The position numbers were made by a program, and so were the translations under genes. Of a stretch of 64,000 nt of DNA, positions 54,028 through 63,963 are shown piece by piece. Source of the DNA: Flavobacterium poyangense (lineage in GTDB: Bacteria > Bacteroidota > Bacteroidia > Flavobacteriales > Flavobacteriaceae); contig NZ_JAALLN010000004.1 in NCBI RefSeq assembly GCF_011751075.1, forward strand, positions 218,525 through 282,524. Direction: 5' to 3'. Each line of letters opens with the position of its first letter. The stretch's first letter is position 1. The notes below the pieces were generated by a model, which saw nothing but the letters and a program-made list of their open reading frames with translations, made no database searches and was not told the DNA's origin.

Positions 54028-54462
54028 ATGATCACCTATAGCAAATACTTAATTATCGCTGCAGTCACTGCAATATTCATTTCGTGCAAAGACAAAGAAA
54101 ACAAAGCGCAAGTCATAACGCAAACTCAACAAGAACAGCCCATACAGCAAAACACGACTCCCAACAAAGCCCAACATGTTCCTAACGATGAAGTATGTAT
54201 GGTCAATAACAAACACATGGGCAAAAAACAAATAGAAGTTCCGTTTGATGGAAAAATGTACTACGGATGTTGCAATATGTGTGTAGAACGCATCCCATCT
54301 GACGAAACGGTCCGAAATGCAACAGACCCTCTTACCGGACAAAAAATCGACAAAGCCTCAGCCTATATTGTATCACTAAACGAAGAAGGAAACGTCGCTT
54401 ATTTCGAATCACAAGAAAATTTCCAAAAGTTTATAAAAGAAAATCAACCTATAAAAAACTAG
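54028..54462 (+). CDS. Cysteine-rich lipoprotein with YYGCCNMC (TRASH/YHS-like) motif
   Basis: The protein has 144 residues with a lipoprotein signal (FISC, Cys20). A Gln-rich spacer is followed by DEVCMVNNKHMGKKQIEVPFDG (split by eye) and KMYYGCCNMCVERIP, giving C57, C81, C82 and C85. The layout matches TRASH/YHS-type metal-binding modules, where spaced Cys residues hold a copper- or similar ion. It is the last gene of the efflux operon and may be a metal sensor or chaperone for the pump. The function is inferred from context. Confidence 0.75.
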   Translation: MITYSKYLIIAAVTAIFISCKDKENKAQVITQTQQEQPIQQNTTPNKAQHVPNDEVCMVNNKHMGKKQIEVPFDGKMYYGCCNMCVERIPSDETVRNATDPLTGQKIDKASAYIVSLNEEGNVAYFESQENFQKFIKENQPIKN

Positions 54463-54498
54463 TTTCGGAAAATTTATAAGCTAAAATTCTTCATACCA

Positions 54499-54536
54499 AA
54501 AATCCACTTTACTAACAATAGAGTGGATTTTTTTGT
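54499..54536 (+). terminator. Terminator of the efflux operon
   Basis: AAATCCACT and AGTGGATTT pair around a 13-base loop, followed by TTTTTTG. Confidence 0.88.
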
Positions 54537-54600
54537 TTGTTAAAACATCACTTTAAGGAACTAATTATTTCATCGGTTCGCTCGCGCTAATAATAAATCA

Positions 54601-54726
54601 GAGAAAAAAATCCTTTTAATCAGTGAAATCAGTGGCTATACTTTTTTGCCACAGATTAAAGGCATTAAACTGGTTTTTCTAAATTTTAAAATTCAATTCG
54701 TGATAATTCGTGTAATTCGTAGCTAG
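54601..54726. repeat. Nested inverted-repeat unit 4 (left arm missing)
   Basis: AATCCTTTTAATCAGTG...GGC and GCCACAGATTAAAGGCATTA form the inner arms, and AATTCGTGTAATTCGTAGC the right outer arm. The left outer arm is absent. Confidence 0.7.
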
Positions 54727-54730
54727 TATT

Positions 54731-55165
54731 CTAGTGGGCTGTTCTGGGCCATTTATAGGCATACCAAACGATTAATGCTGTAATACAACTTTCAACTACT
54801 GCAAGAAATACGTAGAAAGTCCACCATGGGGCAATGGTAGTAACGGCTATCAATACCATAATTGCGGTGTACAAAACTCCAAAAACGATATTTAACCCTC
54901 GGTTTATTTTAGGTTTTAGTACCACTGACAAAAAAATCATTAAGGCCGGAATTGTCATCAATAGTGCTGCAGCAAATAATTTCACCGGAGAATCCAACAA
55001 TGTTTCACCACTTATAAAATCCTGAACTTTACCCGGCACATAAAGTGAAAAATAATCTCCATAGATATAACAAAACATAATCGACGACCACATAGCCGAA
55101 AGTTTTATTTTTATGTTTATTTCGAAGTCTGCAAATTTCCCGGAGTTGGTTTCGTTTTTACTCAT
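54731..55165 (-). CDS. DUF6326-like membrane protein
   Basis: The protein has 144 residues with four membrane helices (about 27-50, 64-84, 95-115, 118-138). INIKIKLSAMWSSIMFCYIY and KPKINRGLNIVFGVLYTAIM fit the DUF6326 pattern. It is probably an inner membrane protein without known function. It is convergent with the efflux operon. Confidence 0.7.
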   Translation of the reverse strand: MSKNETNSGKFADFEINIKIKLSAMWSSIMFCYIYGDYFSLYVPGKVQDFISGETLLDSPVKLFAAALLMTIPALMIFLSVVLKPKINRGLNIVFGVLYTAIMVLIAVTTIAPWWTFYVFLAVVESCITALIVWYAYKWPRTAH

Positions 55166-55300
55166 CTTTAAGGTTTTAGGTTTTCTTAATAGGTCTGAGA
55201 TTTTCAGAAATTGTTACAGGTTGTTTTTTTTGGATTATAACGTATTTATGTCAAAATTTGGCCATCTATAAAAGCTCTTTTTTTGTTTGCTCCAAAAACC

Positions 55301-55308
55301 TATCTTTG
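55301..55308 (+). promoter_or_regulatory. -7 box for the ABC-F gene
   Basis: TATCTTTG fits TAnnTTTG, 91 bases before ATG 55400. A TTTTTTTG lies 15 bases upstream, a short spacing for a -33 element. Confidence 0.5.
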
Positions 55309-55399
55309 CGCCATCTTTTTTAGAACACTCAAAAGTTAGAGGCTAAATTAGTTATCTATTTTTAAACATAAAAAAACTGACTTTCAGTTACCCATTTTC

Positions 55400-57262
55400 A
55401 TGAATTACCTATCTGTAGAGAATATATCCAAATCTTTTGGCGAAAGAACCTTATTTGACAACATCTCATTTGGAATCAATAAAGACCAAAAAATTGCTTT
55501 TATTGCCAAAAATGGTTCAGGAAAAACAACCATCATGAGTATTATTAATGGTTTAGACGAGCCTGATACCGGTCAGGTAGTTTTAAGAAAAGGGATTCGA
55601 ATGGCGTTTCTTTCGCAAGACAATAATCTTCAGGACGAATTGACGATTGAAGAAAGTATTTTTGCTTCAGACAATGAGACTCTTAAGATAATTGAAGCCT
55701 ACGAAAAAGCATTAGAAAATCCAAACGATGAAGAAGCGTATCAAAAAGCTTTTGACGGAATGGATCAGCACAATGCGTGGGACTTTGAAACGCAATACAA
55801 GCAGATTTTATTCAAATTAAAACTGGAAGATTTTAAACTAAAAGTAAAAAATCTTTCAGGAGGACAGAAAAAACGTCTTTCATTGGCTATCATTTTGATC
55901 AACCGTCCAGATCTGTTGATTTTAGATGAGCCAACCAACCACTTGGACTTGGAAATGATCGAATGGCTTGAAAGTTATTTTGCCAAAGAAAACATTACGT
56001 TGTTTATGGTAACTCACGACCGTTTCTTTCTGGAACGTGTTTGTAATGAAATCATCGAATTAGACAACGGAAAACTATATCAATACAAAGGAAATTACTC
56101 CTACTACTTAGAGAAAAAAGAAGAACGAATTACTTCTGAAAATGCCAGCATTGACAAAGCCAAAAACTTGTTCGTAAAAGAATTAGAGTGGATGCGTCGC
56201 CAGCCAAAAGCGAGAACGACAAAATCAAAATCGCGTCAGGATGACTTTTACGTAATCAAAGAAAAAGCACAAAGCCGACGAAAAGAAAACAAAGTAGAGC
56301 TTGAAATCAATATGGAAAGAATGGGAAGCAAAATTGTTGAGCTTCACAAAATTTCCAAAAAATTCAAAGACCATGTGATTCTGGATAATTTCAGTTTTGA
56401 TTTTCAACGTGGTGAACGTATTGGAATCATTGGTAAAAACGGAACGGGAAAATCAACTTTCCTGAATCTTCTTACCGGAACACTTCCGCTTGATAGTGGT
56501 CGTGTAGTAAAAGGTGACACCATCAAAATCGGTTATTACACCCAAAGCGGAATCAATCCGAAACCGGGTCAGCGTGTTATTGATATTATTAAAGAATATG
56601 GCGAATTTATTCCACTTGCAAAAGGAAGAATGATTTCAGCCTCACAATTGTTAGAGCGTTTTCTTTTTGATGCTAAAAAACAATACGACTATGTCGAAAA
56701 GTTAAGCGGTGGGGAATTAAAACGTTTGTATTTATGTACCGTTTTAATTCAAAATCCAAACTTCCTGATTCTTGATGAGCCAACAAACGATTTGGATATT
56801 GTTACGCTGAATGTTTTGGAAAGTTTCCTTTTAGATTACCCGGGTTGCTTACTGGTAGTTTCGCATGACCGTTATTTCATGGATAAAATTGTAGATCACC
56901 TATTTGTCTTTAGAGGACAGGGTGAAATCGAAAATTTTCCCGGAAACTATTCTGATTTCCGCGCTTACGAAGACAGTGCTGATGTTGCCCAAAAAGAAGA
57001 AAACAAAGCCGAAAAGAAAGATTGGAAACAAAATAACCCAACAGGAAATTTAACTTTCAACGAGCAAAAGGAATATCAAAAACTGGAACGAGAAATTAAA
57101 GACTTAGAAATCGACAAAACTAAAATCGAACAATTGTTCTCTGACGGCAAAGTAGCCGATGCTGACATCGAGAAAAAAGCGAAAGAGCTTGAAAACATTA
57201 TCAAAAAAATTGACCAGAAAGAAGAGCGTTGGTTTGAGCTTTCTGCTAAAATGGAAGGATAG
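55400..57262 (+). CDS. ABC-F family ATPase (Uup-like)
   Basis: The protein has 620 residues and two ABC domains without membrane helices. Walker A motifs are AKNGSGKTT (about 36-44) and GKNGTGKST; signature motifs are LSGGQKKRLS and LSGGELKRLY; Walker B is LLILDEPTNHLDLEMI and FLILDEPTNDLDIV. A linker of about 80 residues and a C-terminal coiled coil (about 560-620, EIKDLEIDKTKIEQ) resemble Uup. ABC-F proteins act on the ribosome as translation factors rather than as transporters. The first Walker A starts with Ala in place of Gly. Confidence 0.93.
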   Translation: MNYLSVENISKSFGERTLFDNISFGINKDQKIAFIAKNGSGKTTIMSIINGLDEPDTGQVVLRKGIRMAFLSQDNNLQDELTIEESIFASDNETLKIIEAYEKALENPNDEEAYQKAFDGMDQHNAWDFETQYKQILFKLKLEDFKLKVKNLSGGQKKRLSLAIILINRPDLLILDEPTNHLDLEMIEWLESYFAKENITLFMVTHDRFFLERVCNEIIELDNGKLYQYKGNYSYYLEKKEERITSENASIDKAKNLFVKELEWMRRQPKARTTKSKSRQDDFYVIKEKAQSRRKENKVELEINMERMGSKIVELHKISKKFKDHVILDNFSFDFQRGERIGIIGKNGTGKSTFLNLLTGTLPLDSGRVVKGDTIKIGYYTQSGINPKPGQRVIDIIKEYGEFIPLAKGRMISASQLLERFLFDAKKQYDYVEKLSGGELKRLYLCTVLIQNPNFLILDEPTNDLDIVTLNVLESFLLDYPGCLLVVSHDRYFMDKIVDHLFVFRGQGEIENFPGNYSDFRAYEDSADVAQKEENKAEKKDWKQNNPTGNLTFNEQKEYQKLEREIKDLEIDKTKIEQLFSDGKVADADIEKKAKELENIIKKIDQKEERWFELSAKMEG

Positions 57263-57293
57263 GGTTTATTGTTTATGTTTCAAGGTTTAGCTT

Positions 57294-57391
57294 GTCATTC
57301 CGAGGTACGAGGAATCACACAAGAGAATCCGTACAGCATGTCGCCAATCTTTGCCGAAATGCTGATGCGATTTCTCATTCCCAGGAATGAC
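57294..57391. repeat. GTCATTCC-ended inverted repeat
   Basis: GTCATTCCGAGGTACGAGGA at the left and TCATTCCCAGGAATGAC at the right give arms GTCATTCC/GGAATGAC. The 98-base element fills the gap between the ABC-F and methyltransferase genes. Confidence 0.65.
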
Positions 57392-57408
57392 AACTGTAAA
57401 AATTAAAT

Positions 57409-58200
57409 ATGCTTCATATTATACAATCATACCTAAAATTCCTTTGGCATTCTAAGAACGAACATGCCGTTCATTCTCCGTTTGTATTTAATTTACTGAC
57501 GAAATGTTTTTACGACAGAAAACCAAAACCCGAATATTTGCTCTTAAAAAAGTATCGGGAATCACTTCTACAAAACAAAAGCTTTATTGAAGTAACTGAT
57601 TTTGGTGCCGGATCCAAAGTCTTTAAATCGAATACCCGTCAAATTGCCAAAATTGCCAAAACTGCCGGGATTTCTCCAAAACGCGCCGAATTATTATTCC
57701 GTGTTGTACGCTATTTTCAACCCAATACGATTTTAGAGATTGGAACTTCACTAGGTCTGGCTACTTCCGCCCTTGCCTTGGGGAATCCAAAAACAAAAGT
57801 AATTACCTTAGAAGGTTGTCCCGAAACGGCACATATTGCACAAAACCAATTAAAGGAATTTGACTGCGATAATGTCAAAACAGTTGTAACGGAGTTTGAA
57901 AATTATTTCAAAAGCCTTCAAAAAGACCTGAAAACCGAAACTGAAAACTTCGACTTGATCTACTTCGACGGAAATCATTCCAAAAAAGCTACTTTGGCTT
58001 ATTTCGATCTTTTATTACCAACCATTACCAACGATACAGTTTGGATTTTCGATGACATTCATTGGTCTTCGGAAATGGAAGAAACCTGGGAGGTCCTTAA
58101 AAACCATCCAAAAGTAAAAGTAACCATCGATACGTTTCAGTGGGGCTTTGTCTTTTTTAGACGCGAACAGGAGAAAGAGCATTTCGTAATTAGAGCCTAA
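57409..58200 (+). CDS. SAM-dependent O-methyltransferase
   Basis: The protein has 263 residues. The SAM-binding loop ILEIGTSLGLATSALALG (about 104-121) and acidic ITLEGCPETA (about 130-139) are clear; FDLIYFDGNHSKKATLAYFD carries the metal-binding region of class I O-methyltransferases of the CCoAOMT type. The N-terminal 90 residues form a cap. The substrate is unknown. It lies 146 bases after the ABC-F gene with a repeat between. Confidence 0.85.
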   Translation: MLHIIQSYLKFLWHSKNEHAVHSPFVFNLLTKCFYDRKPKPEYLLLKKYRESLLQNKSFIEVTDFGAGSKVFKSNTRQIAKIAKTAGISPKRAELLFRVVRYFQPNTILEIGTSLGLATSALALGNPKTKVITLEGCPETAHIAQNQLKEFDCDNVKTVVTEFENYFKSLQKDLKTETENFDLIYFDGNHSKKATLAYFDLLLPTITNDTVWIFDDIHWSSEMEETWEVLKNHPKVKVTIDTFQWGFVFFRREQEKEHFVIRA

Positions 58201-58217
58201 TTAAACTATAAATATGA

Positions 58218-58394
58218 TAATTAATTCAAGTTGCTAGTTGATCACTTTATTTACTTGTAATCCGAATGCAAATTTTATTTGAATAACCTCCAGTTAAAAC
58301 TGGAGGCAATTGATCTAAATCAATCAAAAAATCAACATTTCTCACTTTTGGCTCTAACTTTTTATCTTTTTAGACTAGTAGCTTGAATTAATTA
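58218..58394. repeat. TAATTAA-ended inverted-repeat element, copy F
   Basis: The 177-base element starts TAATTAATTCAAGTTGCTAG and ends CTAGTAGCTTGAATTAATTA, an almost perfect pair. Its interior differs from copies A-E and contains CCTCCAG element copy 2. The rest of the 323-base gap before the ABC gene is AT-rich. Confidence 0.8.
58287..58323. repeat. CCTCCAG hairpin element, copy 2
   Basis: CCTCCAG(TTAAAA)CTGGAGG followed by CAATTGATCTAAATCAATC, parallel to copy 1 at 32453. It sits inside element copy F. Confidence 0.65.
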
Positions 58395-58523
58395 GAAAAT
58401 TTCAGATCATTATCTAATTATCTAATCCTAAGCAAAACATTTCTGTAACAAAAATCAAATAATGCCTACTCATCAATTATTGAAAAGTGTTTTGTACTTT
58501 TAAATCCAAAATTGTAAACTGAA

Positions 58524-59210
58524 ATGGCAAATCCATTAATTAAAATAACCGACATCAAACGAAACTTCGTTTTGGGTAATGAAATTGTTTATGTCTTAAA
58601 AGGTATTGACCTAAAAATACACAAGGGAGAGTATGTCGCTTTGATGGGACCTTCGGGCTCAGGAAAATCAACTTTAATGAATTTATTAGGTTGCCTCGAT
58701 ACACCAACTTCCGGGAATTATATATTAAATGGTAAAGATGTGAGCCAAATGCGCGACGACGAATTGGCAGAGATCAGAAATAAAGAAATTGGTTTTGTTT
58801 TTCAGACCTTTAATCTGTTACCCAGAACTACCGCTTTAGACAATGTGGCACTACCTATGATTTATGCCGGTCATTCTAAGTCAGAAAGGGTTGCACGTGC
58901 TACACAAGTACTAAAACAGGTAAATCTTGGAGACAGGATGGATCATCAACCGAATCAGCTTTCGGGAGGGCAGCGCCAACGTGTTGCTATTGCCCGTGCT
59001 TTGGTCAATAAACCCTCAATTATCCTGGCCGATGAACCAACAGGAAATTTGGACAGTAAAACTTCTGTCGAGATCATGAAACTTTTTAGCGACATACACG
59101 AACAAGGCAACACCGTAATTCTGGTTACACACGAAGAAGACATTGCCGCCTACGCACATCGCGTGATTCGTTTACGTGATGGCTTGATAGAAAGTGACAC
59201 GAGTAAGTAA
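58524..59210 (+). CDS. ABC transporter ATPase, LolD/MacB type
   Basis: The protein has 228 residues. Walker [11 protein letters not shown]-loop [18 protein letters not shown], signature [15 protein letters not shown] and Walker [15 protein letters not shown] identify a lipoprotein/macrolide-type exporter ATPase. No permease is coded on either side, so it must partner with a subunit elsewhere. Confidence 0.93.
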   Translation: MANPLIKITDIKRNFVLGNEIVYVLKGIDLKIHKGEYVALMGPSGSGKSTLMNLLGCLDTPTSGNYILNGKDVSQMRDDELAEIRNKEIGFVFQTFNLLPRTTALDNVALPMIYAGHSKSERVARATQVLKQVNLGDRMDHQPNQLSGGQRQRVAIARALVNKPSIILADEPTGNLDSKTSVEIMKLFSDIHEQGNTVILVTHEEDIAAYAHRVIRLRDGLIESDTSK

Positions 59211-59314
59211 TTTTAGATTACAAAAAAGTTTCAGGTTTCAAGTTTCAGGTTATAAAACTTTACAGTCTTATTCAAGAAATCTCAAAATCTCAGAACCTTA
59301 GCACCTTAAAAAAA

Positions 59315-59884
59315 ATGAAAGTATACACAAAAACAGGAGACAAAGGCACTACCGCCCTTTTTGGTGGTGATCGCGTTCCTAAAGACCATATCAGAATTGA
59401 CAGTTACGGAACTGTTGATGAGCTTAACTCTTACATCGGTCTTATCCGAGATCAGGAAATGGATGACCATTATAAAACGATTTTAATCGAAATTCAGGAT
59501 CGTTTGTTTACGGTAGGCGCCATTTTGGCAACTCCTGCAGAAAAAGAAGTCTTAAAAAACGGAGAACTTCGCTTAAAAAATCTTGGAATTATCGATACCG
59601 ATATCGAATTATTAGAAAAAGAGATTGATCAGATGGAAGAAAGCCTTCCGCAAATGACTCATTTTGTTTTACCGGGTGGTCATCCCACTGTGTCACATTG
59701 TCATATTGCACGTTGTATCTGTCGTCGTGCAGAGCGTTTGGCAGTACATTTAAGCCATAATGAGCATGTACCCGAAATCGCAATTCAGTACTTAAACCGA
59801 CTTTCTGACTACCTTTTTGTCTTGGCACGGAAGTTGTCCTCAGACTTAAAAGCGGAGGAAGTAAAATGGATACCGAGAAAATAA
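59315..59884 (+). CDS. Cob(I)alamin adenosyltransferase, PduO type
   Basis: The protein has 189 residues. KVYTKTGDKGTTALFGGDRV at the N-terminus binds ATP; SYGTVDELNSYIG, CHIARCICRRAER and YLNRLSDYLFVLAR complete the fold. It makes adenosylcobalamin from cobalamin and ATP. It may serve B12-dependent enzymes such as methylmalonyl-CoA mutase. The 104-base gap after the ABC gene holds short GTTTCAGGTTTCA repeats. Confidence 0.94.
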   Translation: MKVYTKTGDKGTTALFGGDRVPKDHIRIDSYGTVDELNSYIGLIRDQEMDDHYKTILIEIQDRLFTVGAILATPAEKEVLKNGELRLKNLGIIDTDIELLEKEIDQMEESLPQMTHFVLPGGHPTVSHCHIARCICRRAERLAVHLSHNEHVPEIAIQYLNRLSDYLFVLARKLSSDLKAEEVKWIPRK

Positions 59885-59889
59885 ATTTT

Positions 59890-60110
59890 CTCAAAATTCC
59901 AATTTTTGAAATCCCAAATTCCAACCAAAGATTAAAAATTCTTCGAATTTTGAAATCTTATTAAAAATTTCAAATCGGGAGCTAAAACATTAGAGTTTCA
60001 CAGTCCTTTTTTTGGAATTTGGAATTTAGATATTGGGATTTAAAACTCAAATATTGGAATTTCATTTTTCGTTTTTGGAATTTGGAATTTAAATATTTGG
60101 AATTTAAAAA
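59890..60110. repeat. GGAATTTGGAATTT array with inverted ends
   Basis: AATCCCAAATTCC and its complement (GGAATTTAGATATTGGGATT) face each other at both ends, with several GGAATTTGGAATTT units. It occupies most of the 318-base gap before the DUF2795 gene. The same TTGGAATTTGG piece occurs near 42400. Confidence 0.65.
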
Positions 60111-60151
60111 AAAGACGTTCTTAAATTTTCTTAAAATAAATCAAAATTTAC

Positions 60152-60181
60152 TTGTCTTTTTCAGTAAAAAATTTATTTTTG
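60152..60181 (+). promoter_or_regulatory. Canonical Bacteroidetes promoter for the DUF2795 gene
   Basis: TTG (60152-60154), 19 bases, then TATTTTTG (60174-60181) gives the full -33/-7 arrangement, 21 bases before ATG 60203. Confidence 0.75.
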
Positions 60182-60202
60182 CACAAACTAAACAGATAAC
60201 AG

Positions 60203-60424
60203 ATGTATTGGACATTAGAATTAGCATCTTATTTAAGTGATGCGCCATGGCCTGCTAACAAAGACGAACTTATTGACTACGCTATTAGAGCTGGTGCTCC
60301 GTTAGAAGTAGTAGAAAACCTTCAGTCTATCGAAGATGAAGGAGAGATATATGAATCAATGGAAGAAATTTGGCCTGATTATCCAACAGACGAAGATTAT
60401 CTTTGGAATGAGGATGAATATTAA
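60203..60424 (+). CDS. DUF2795 domain protein
   Basis: The protein has 73 residues and is strongly acidic at the C-terminus (EDYLWNEDEY). MYWTLELASYLSDAPWPANK, DELIDYAIRAGAPLEVVENL and QSIEDEGEIY make a DUF2795 helical domain. Family members are small conserved proteins of unknown role, often with strong expression. It has its own promoter and terminator and lies just before secA. Confidence 0.85.
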   Translation: MYWTLELASYLSDAPWPANKDELIDYAIRAGAPLEVVENLQSIEDEGEIYESMEEIWPDYPTDEDYLWNEDEY

Positions 60425-60430
60425 AAAATA

Positions 60431-60473
60431 AACCAAAGGAAAAAGTCTCATCACCGAGGCTTTTTTTTTGGTT
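60431..60473 (+). terminator. Terminator of the DUF2795 gene
   Basis: AAAGTCTC and GAGGCTTT pair; outer AACCAAA and TTTGGTT extend the stem, with a run of nine T in the right arm. Confidence 0.85.
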
Positions 60474-60511
60474 CAAATACACATTTACATATAATAGAAA
60501 TACACTAAATC

Positions 60512-63500
60512 ATGAGTTTCATAAACAGTATTATTAAAGTCTTTGTAGGTGACAAGTCACAAAAAGATGTCAAAGCTTTACAACCTTATTTAAACAAAAT
60601 TAAAACATTCGAAACCAGCCTAATGAGTTTGTCTCACGACGACTTGAGAGGCAGAACCGTGTATTTTAAAGACAGAATTAAAGAAGCCAGAGCAGACAAG
60701 GATGCTAAAATTGCAGCGCTTAAAGCTGAAGTTGAAAACATCGAAGACATCGACAAAAGAGAAGATCTTTATGATGCTATTGATACTCTTGAAAAAGAAG
60801 CATACGAAATCTCCGAGAAAACTTTATTAGAGATCTTGCCTGAGGCATTTTCTGTTGTTAAAGAAACAGCTCGTCGTTTTAAAGACAATTCATTCATCGA
60901 AGTTACAGCTACTCCAAAAGACCGCGAATTTTCAGCGGCTAAACCGTATATCGAAATTCAAGGCGATAAAGCAGTTTGGGCGAACAAATGGAATGCTGCC
61001 GGTAAAGAAATTACCTGGGACATGATTCATTATGATGTTCAGTTAATTGGAGGAATGGTTTTGCACGAAGGTAAAGTGGCCGAAATGCAAACGGGTGAAG
61101 GTAAAACATTGGTTGCTACACTTCCATTATACCTAAATGCTTTGACAGGAAACGGAGTTCACTTAGTAACTGTGAATGATTACCTTGCAAAACGTGATAG
61201 TACCTGGAAAGCACCTTTATTCGAATTCCACGGTTTAACAGTTGATTGTATCGATAATCACCAGCCAAGTACAGAACAAAGAAAAAGAGCTTACGACGCT
61301 GATATCACTTACGGAACCAACAACGAATTTGGTTTTGACTACTTAAGAGATAACATGGCACATTCGCCAAGCGATTTAGTACAAAGAAAACACAATTACG
61401 CTATTGTCGATGAGGTCGATTCTGTATTAATTGATGATGCCAGAACGCCACTTATTATTTCAGGACCGGTTCCTCAGGGAGACCGTCATGAATTTAATGA
61501 ATTGAAACCAAAAATCGAAAACTTAGTAGCGCAACAACGTCAGTTAGCGAATGGTTTCTTAGCAGAGGCTAAAAAATTAATCAAAGAAGGAAACACTAAA
61601 GAAGGTGGATTCTTATTGTTAAGAGCTTACAGAAGTTTACCTAAAAATAAAGCATTAATTAAATTTTTAAGTGAAGAAGGAATCAAACAATTGCTTCAAA
61701 AAACCGAAAATCAATACATGCAGGACAACAATCGCGAAATGCATAAAGTGGACGAAGCTTTGTATTTTGTAATTGAAGAAAAAAACAATCAGGTTGAATT
61801 GACTGATAATGGTATCCAATACCTTTCAGGAGATACTGATCCGGACTTTTTCGTACTTCCGGATATCGGAACTGAAATTGCTGCTATCGAAAAGCAAAAA
61901 TTAGACAAAGATGCTGAGGCTGAAGCCAGAGAGCGTTTGTTCCAGGACTTTGGAGTAAAAAGCGAGCGTATTCATACTTTAACACAACTTTTAAAAGCAT
62001 ATGCTTTATTTGAAAAAGATGTAGAATATGTGATCATGGACAACAAAATCATGATTGTCGATGAGCAAACAGGTCGTATCATGGATGGTCGTCGTTATTC
62101 TGACGGTTTACATCAGGCGATCGAAGCGAAAGAAAATGTAAAAATCGAAGCTGCTACACAAACATTTGCAACCGTTACATTACAGAATTACTTCAGAATG
62201 TACAGCAAATTGGGTGGTATGACGGGTACAGCAGTTACAGAAGCTGGCGAGTTATGGCAGATTTATAAATTGGATGTTGTTGAAATTCCAACCAACAGAC
62301 CAATTGCAAGACAAGACAAAGAAGATTATATCTACAAAACGACACGTGAGAAATTTAACGCTGTAATTGAAGATGTAACAGAATTATCAAATGCAGGAAG
62401 ACCGGTTTTGATCGGAACAACTTCTGTAGAGATCTCAGAATTATTAAGCCGAATGCTTAAAATGAGAGGCGTTACCCATAACGTTTTGAATGCTAAAATG
62501 CACAAGCAGGAAGCACAAATCGTAGAAGAAGCAGGTAAAGCCGGAGTAGTAACTATTGCAACGAATATGGCTGGTCGTGGTACCGATATTAAATTATCGC
62601 CGGAAGTAAAAGCTGCCGGAGGTTTAGCAATCGTTGGTACAGAGCGTCACGATTCCCGTCGTGTAGACAGACAGTTACGTGGTCGTGCAGGACGTCAGGG
62701 AGATCCGGGAAGTTCTCAGTTTTATGTTTCTCTTGAAGACAACCTAATGCGTTTATTCGGTTCTGAAAGAGTAGCTAAAGTAATGGACAGAATGGGATTA
62801 CAGGAAGGTGAAGTTATTCAGCATTCTATGATGACCAAATCGATTGAGCGTGCTCAGAAAAAAGTAGAAGAAAACAACTTTGGTGTTCGTAAACGTTTAT
62901 TAGAATATGATGACGTAATGAACTCGCAACGTGAAGTAGTATATAAACGTCGTCGTCACGCTTTGTTTGGTGAGCGTTTGAAACTGGATATCGCCAACAT
63001 GCTTTACGATACTTGCGAATTAGTTGTAAGTCAAAATAAAGCAGCAAACGATTTCAAAACTTTCGAATTTGATTTGATCCGTTATTTCTCTATCACTTCT
63101 CCAATTTCTGAAGCTGATTTTACAAAATTAACAGACATCGAAATCACCGGAAAAGTATACAAAGAAACTTTAGCTTTCTACACCGAGAAAACAGAAAGAA
63201 GTGCCAGAGAAGCTTTCCCAATTATCAAAGGCGTTTTTGAAGAGCCAAACAATCATTTTGAGCGTATTGTAGTTCCGTTTACAGATGGAATCAAAACGTT
63301 GAATGTTGTGACAGACCTGAAAAAAGCTTACGATACAGAAGGCGCTCAGTTAATCGCTGATTTTGAGAAAAACATCACTCTTTCTATCGTTGATGAAGCC
63401 TGGAAAAAACATTTACGTAAAATGGACGAGTTGAAACAATCTGTTCAATTAGCCGTTCACGAACAAAAAGATCCATTGCTTATCTACAAATTAGAAGCTT

Positions 63501-63853
63501 TCAAATTGTTTAGAGGAATGTTAGACAACGTTAACAAAGAAGTTATTTCATTCTTATTCAAAGGTGATTTACCGGCTCAAAACGTTCCTGAAATTCAAGA
63601 AGCAAGAGAAGTTCGTCAGAAAGAAAACTTCAAATTAAGCAAAGATGAAATCGTAAACAGCGAAGACATCAATCGTGAAGCCGGACAAACGCAAGAACGT
63701 CAGGTTACGGAAACTATCGTGAGAGATATGCCAAAAATCAATCGTAATGATACTGTAACCGTTCAGGAAGTGGCTACCGGAAAAACAGAAACAATGAAAT
63801 TTAAAAAAGCGGAAACTTTAATCGCCAATGGCGAATGGGTTATCGTTAAATAA
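60512..63853 (+). CDS. secA: Preprotein translocase ATPase SecA
   Basis: The protein has 1113 residues. Walker A MQTGEGKT (about 196-203), [16 protein letters not shown], the NBD2 region with [12 protein letters not shown] and [16 protein letters not shown], and the C-terminal scaffold ([15 protein letters not shown]) are present. It drives export of pre-proteins through SecYEG. Residues about 335-405 carry an insertion of about 70 residues, and the C-terminal CxCx zinc motif is missing, as in other Bacteroidetes SecA. A strong terminator follows. Confidence 0.97.
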   Translation: MSFINSIIKVFVGDKSQKDVKALQPYLNKIKTFETSLMSLSHDDLRGRTVYFKDRIKEARADKDAKIAALKAEVENIEDIDKREDLYDAIDTLEKEAYEISEKTLLEILPEAFSVVKETARRFKDNSFIEVTATPKDREFSAAKPYIEIQGDKAVWANKWNAAGKEITWDMIHYDVQLIGGMVLHEGKVAEMQTGEGKTLVATLPLYLNALTGNGVHLVTVNDYLAKRDSTWKAPLFEFHGLTVDCIDNHQPSTEQRKRAYDADITYGTNNEFGFDYLRDNMAHSPSDLVQRKHNYAIVDEVDSVLIDDARTPLIISGPVPQGDRHEFNELKPKIENLVAQQRQLANGFLAEAKKLIKEGNTKEGGFLLLRAYRSLPKNKALIKFLSEEGIKQLLQKTENQYMQDNNREMHKVDEALYFVIEEKNNQVELTDNGIQYLSGDTDPDFFVLPDIGTEIAAIEKQKLDKDAEAEARERLFQDFGVKSERIHTLTQLLKAYALFEKDVEYVIMDNKIMIVDEQTGRIMDGRRYSDGLHQAIEAKENVKIEAATQTFATVTLQNYFRMYSKLGGMTGTAVTEAGELWQIYKLDVVEIPTNRPIARQDKEDYIYKTTREKFNAVIEDVTELSNAGRPVLIGTTSVEISELLSRMLKMRGVTHNVLNAKMHKQEAQIVEEAGKAGVVTIATNMAGRGTDIKLSPEVKAAGGLAIVGTERHDSRRVDRQLRGRAGRQGDPGSSQFYVSLEDNLMRLFGSERVAKVMDRMGLQEGEVIQHSMMTKSIERAQKKVEENNFGVRKRLLEYDDVMNSQREVVYKRRRHALFGERLKLDIANMLYDTCELVVSQNKAANDFKTFEFDLIRYFSITSPISEADFTKLTDIEITGKVYKETLAFYTEKTERSAREAFPIIKGVFEEPNNHFERIVVPFTDGIKTLNVVTDLKKAYDTEGAQLIADFEKNITLSIVDEAWKKHLRKMDELKQSVQLAVHEQKDPLLIYKLEAFKLFRGMLDNVNKEVISFLFKGDLPAQNVPEIQEAREVRQKENFKLSKDEIVNSEDINREAGQTQERQVTETIVRDMPKINRNDTVTVQEVATGKTETMKFKKAETLIANGEWVIVK

Positions 63854-63883
63854 TTTATATTTTTTTAAAAAATAATATTCAAG

Positions 63884-63920
63884 CCCGGCAGGTTTTAAAA
63901 ACCTGTCGGGTTTATTTTTT
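63884..63920 (+). terminator. Terminator of secA
   Basis: CCCGGCAGGTTTT and AAAACCTGTCGGG pair (with one mismatch), followed by TTTATTTTTTT. Confidence 0.92.
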
Positions 63921-63963
63921 TAATGTCTTGTCCTGAAAAAGGTTGACTACAATCCAATTAATT

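Noticed and set aside
59224..59312. GTTTCAGGTTTCAAGTTTCAGG piece considered as a regulatory site
   Set aside because: Low-complexity repeats of this type are common in these gaps and show no palindrome or link to cobalamin control.
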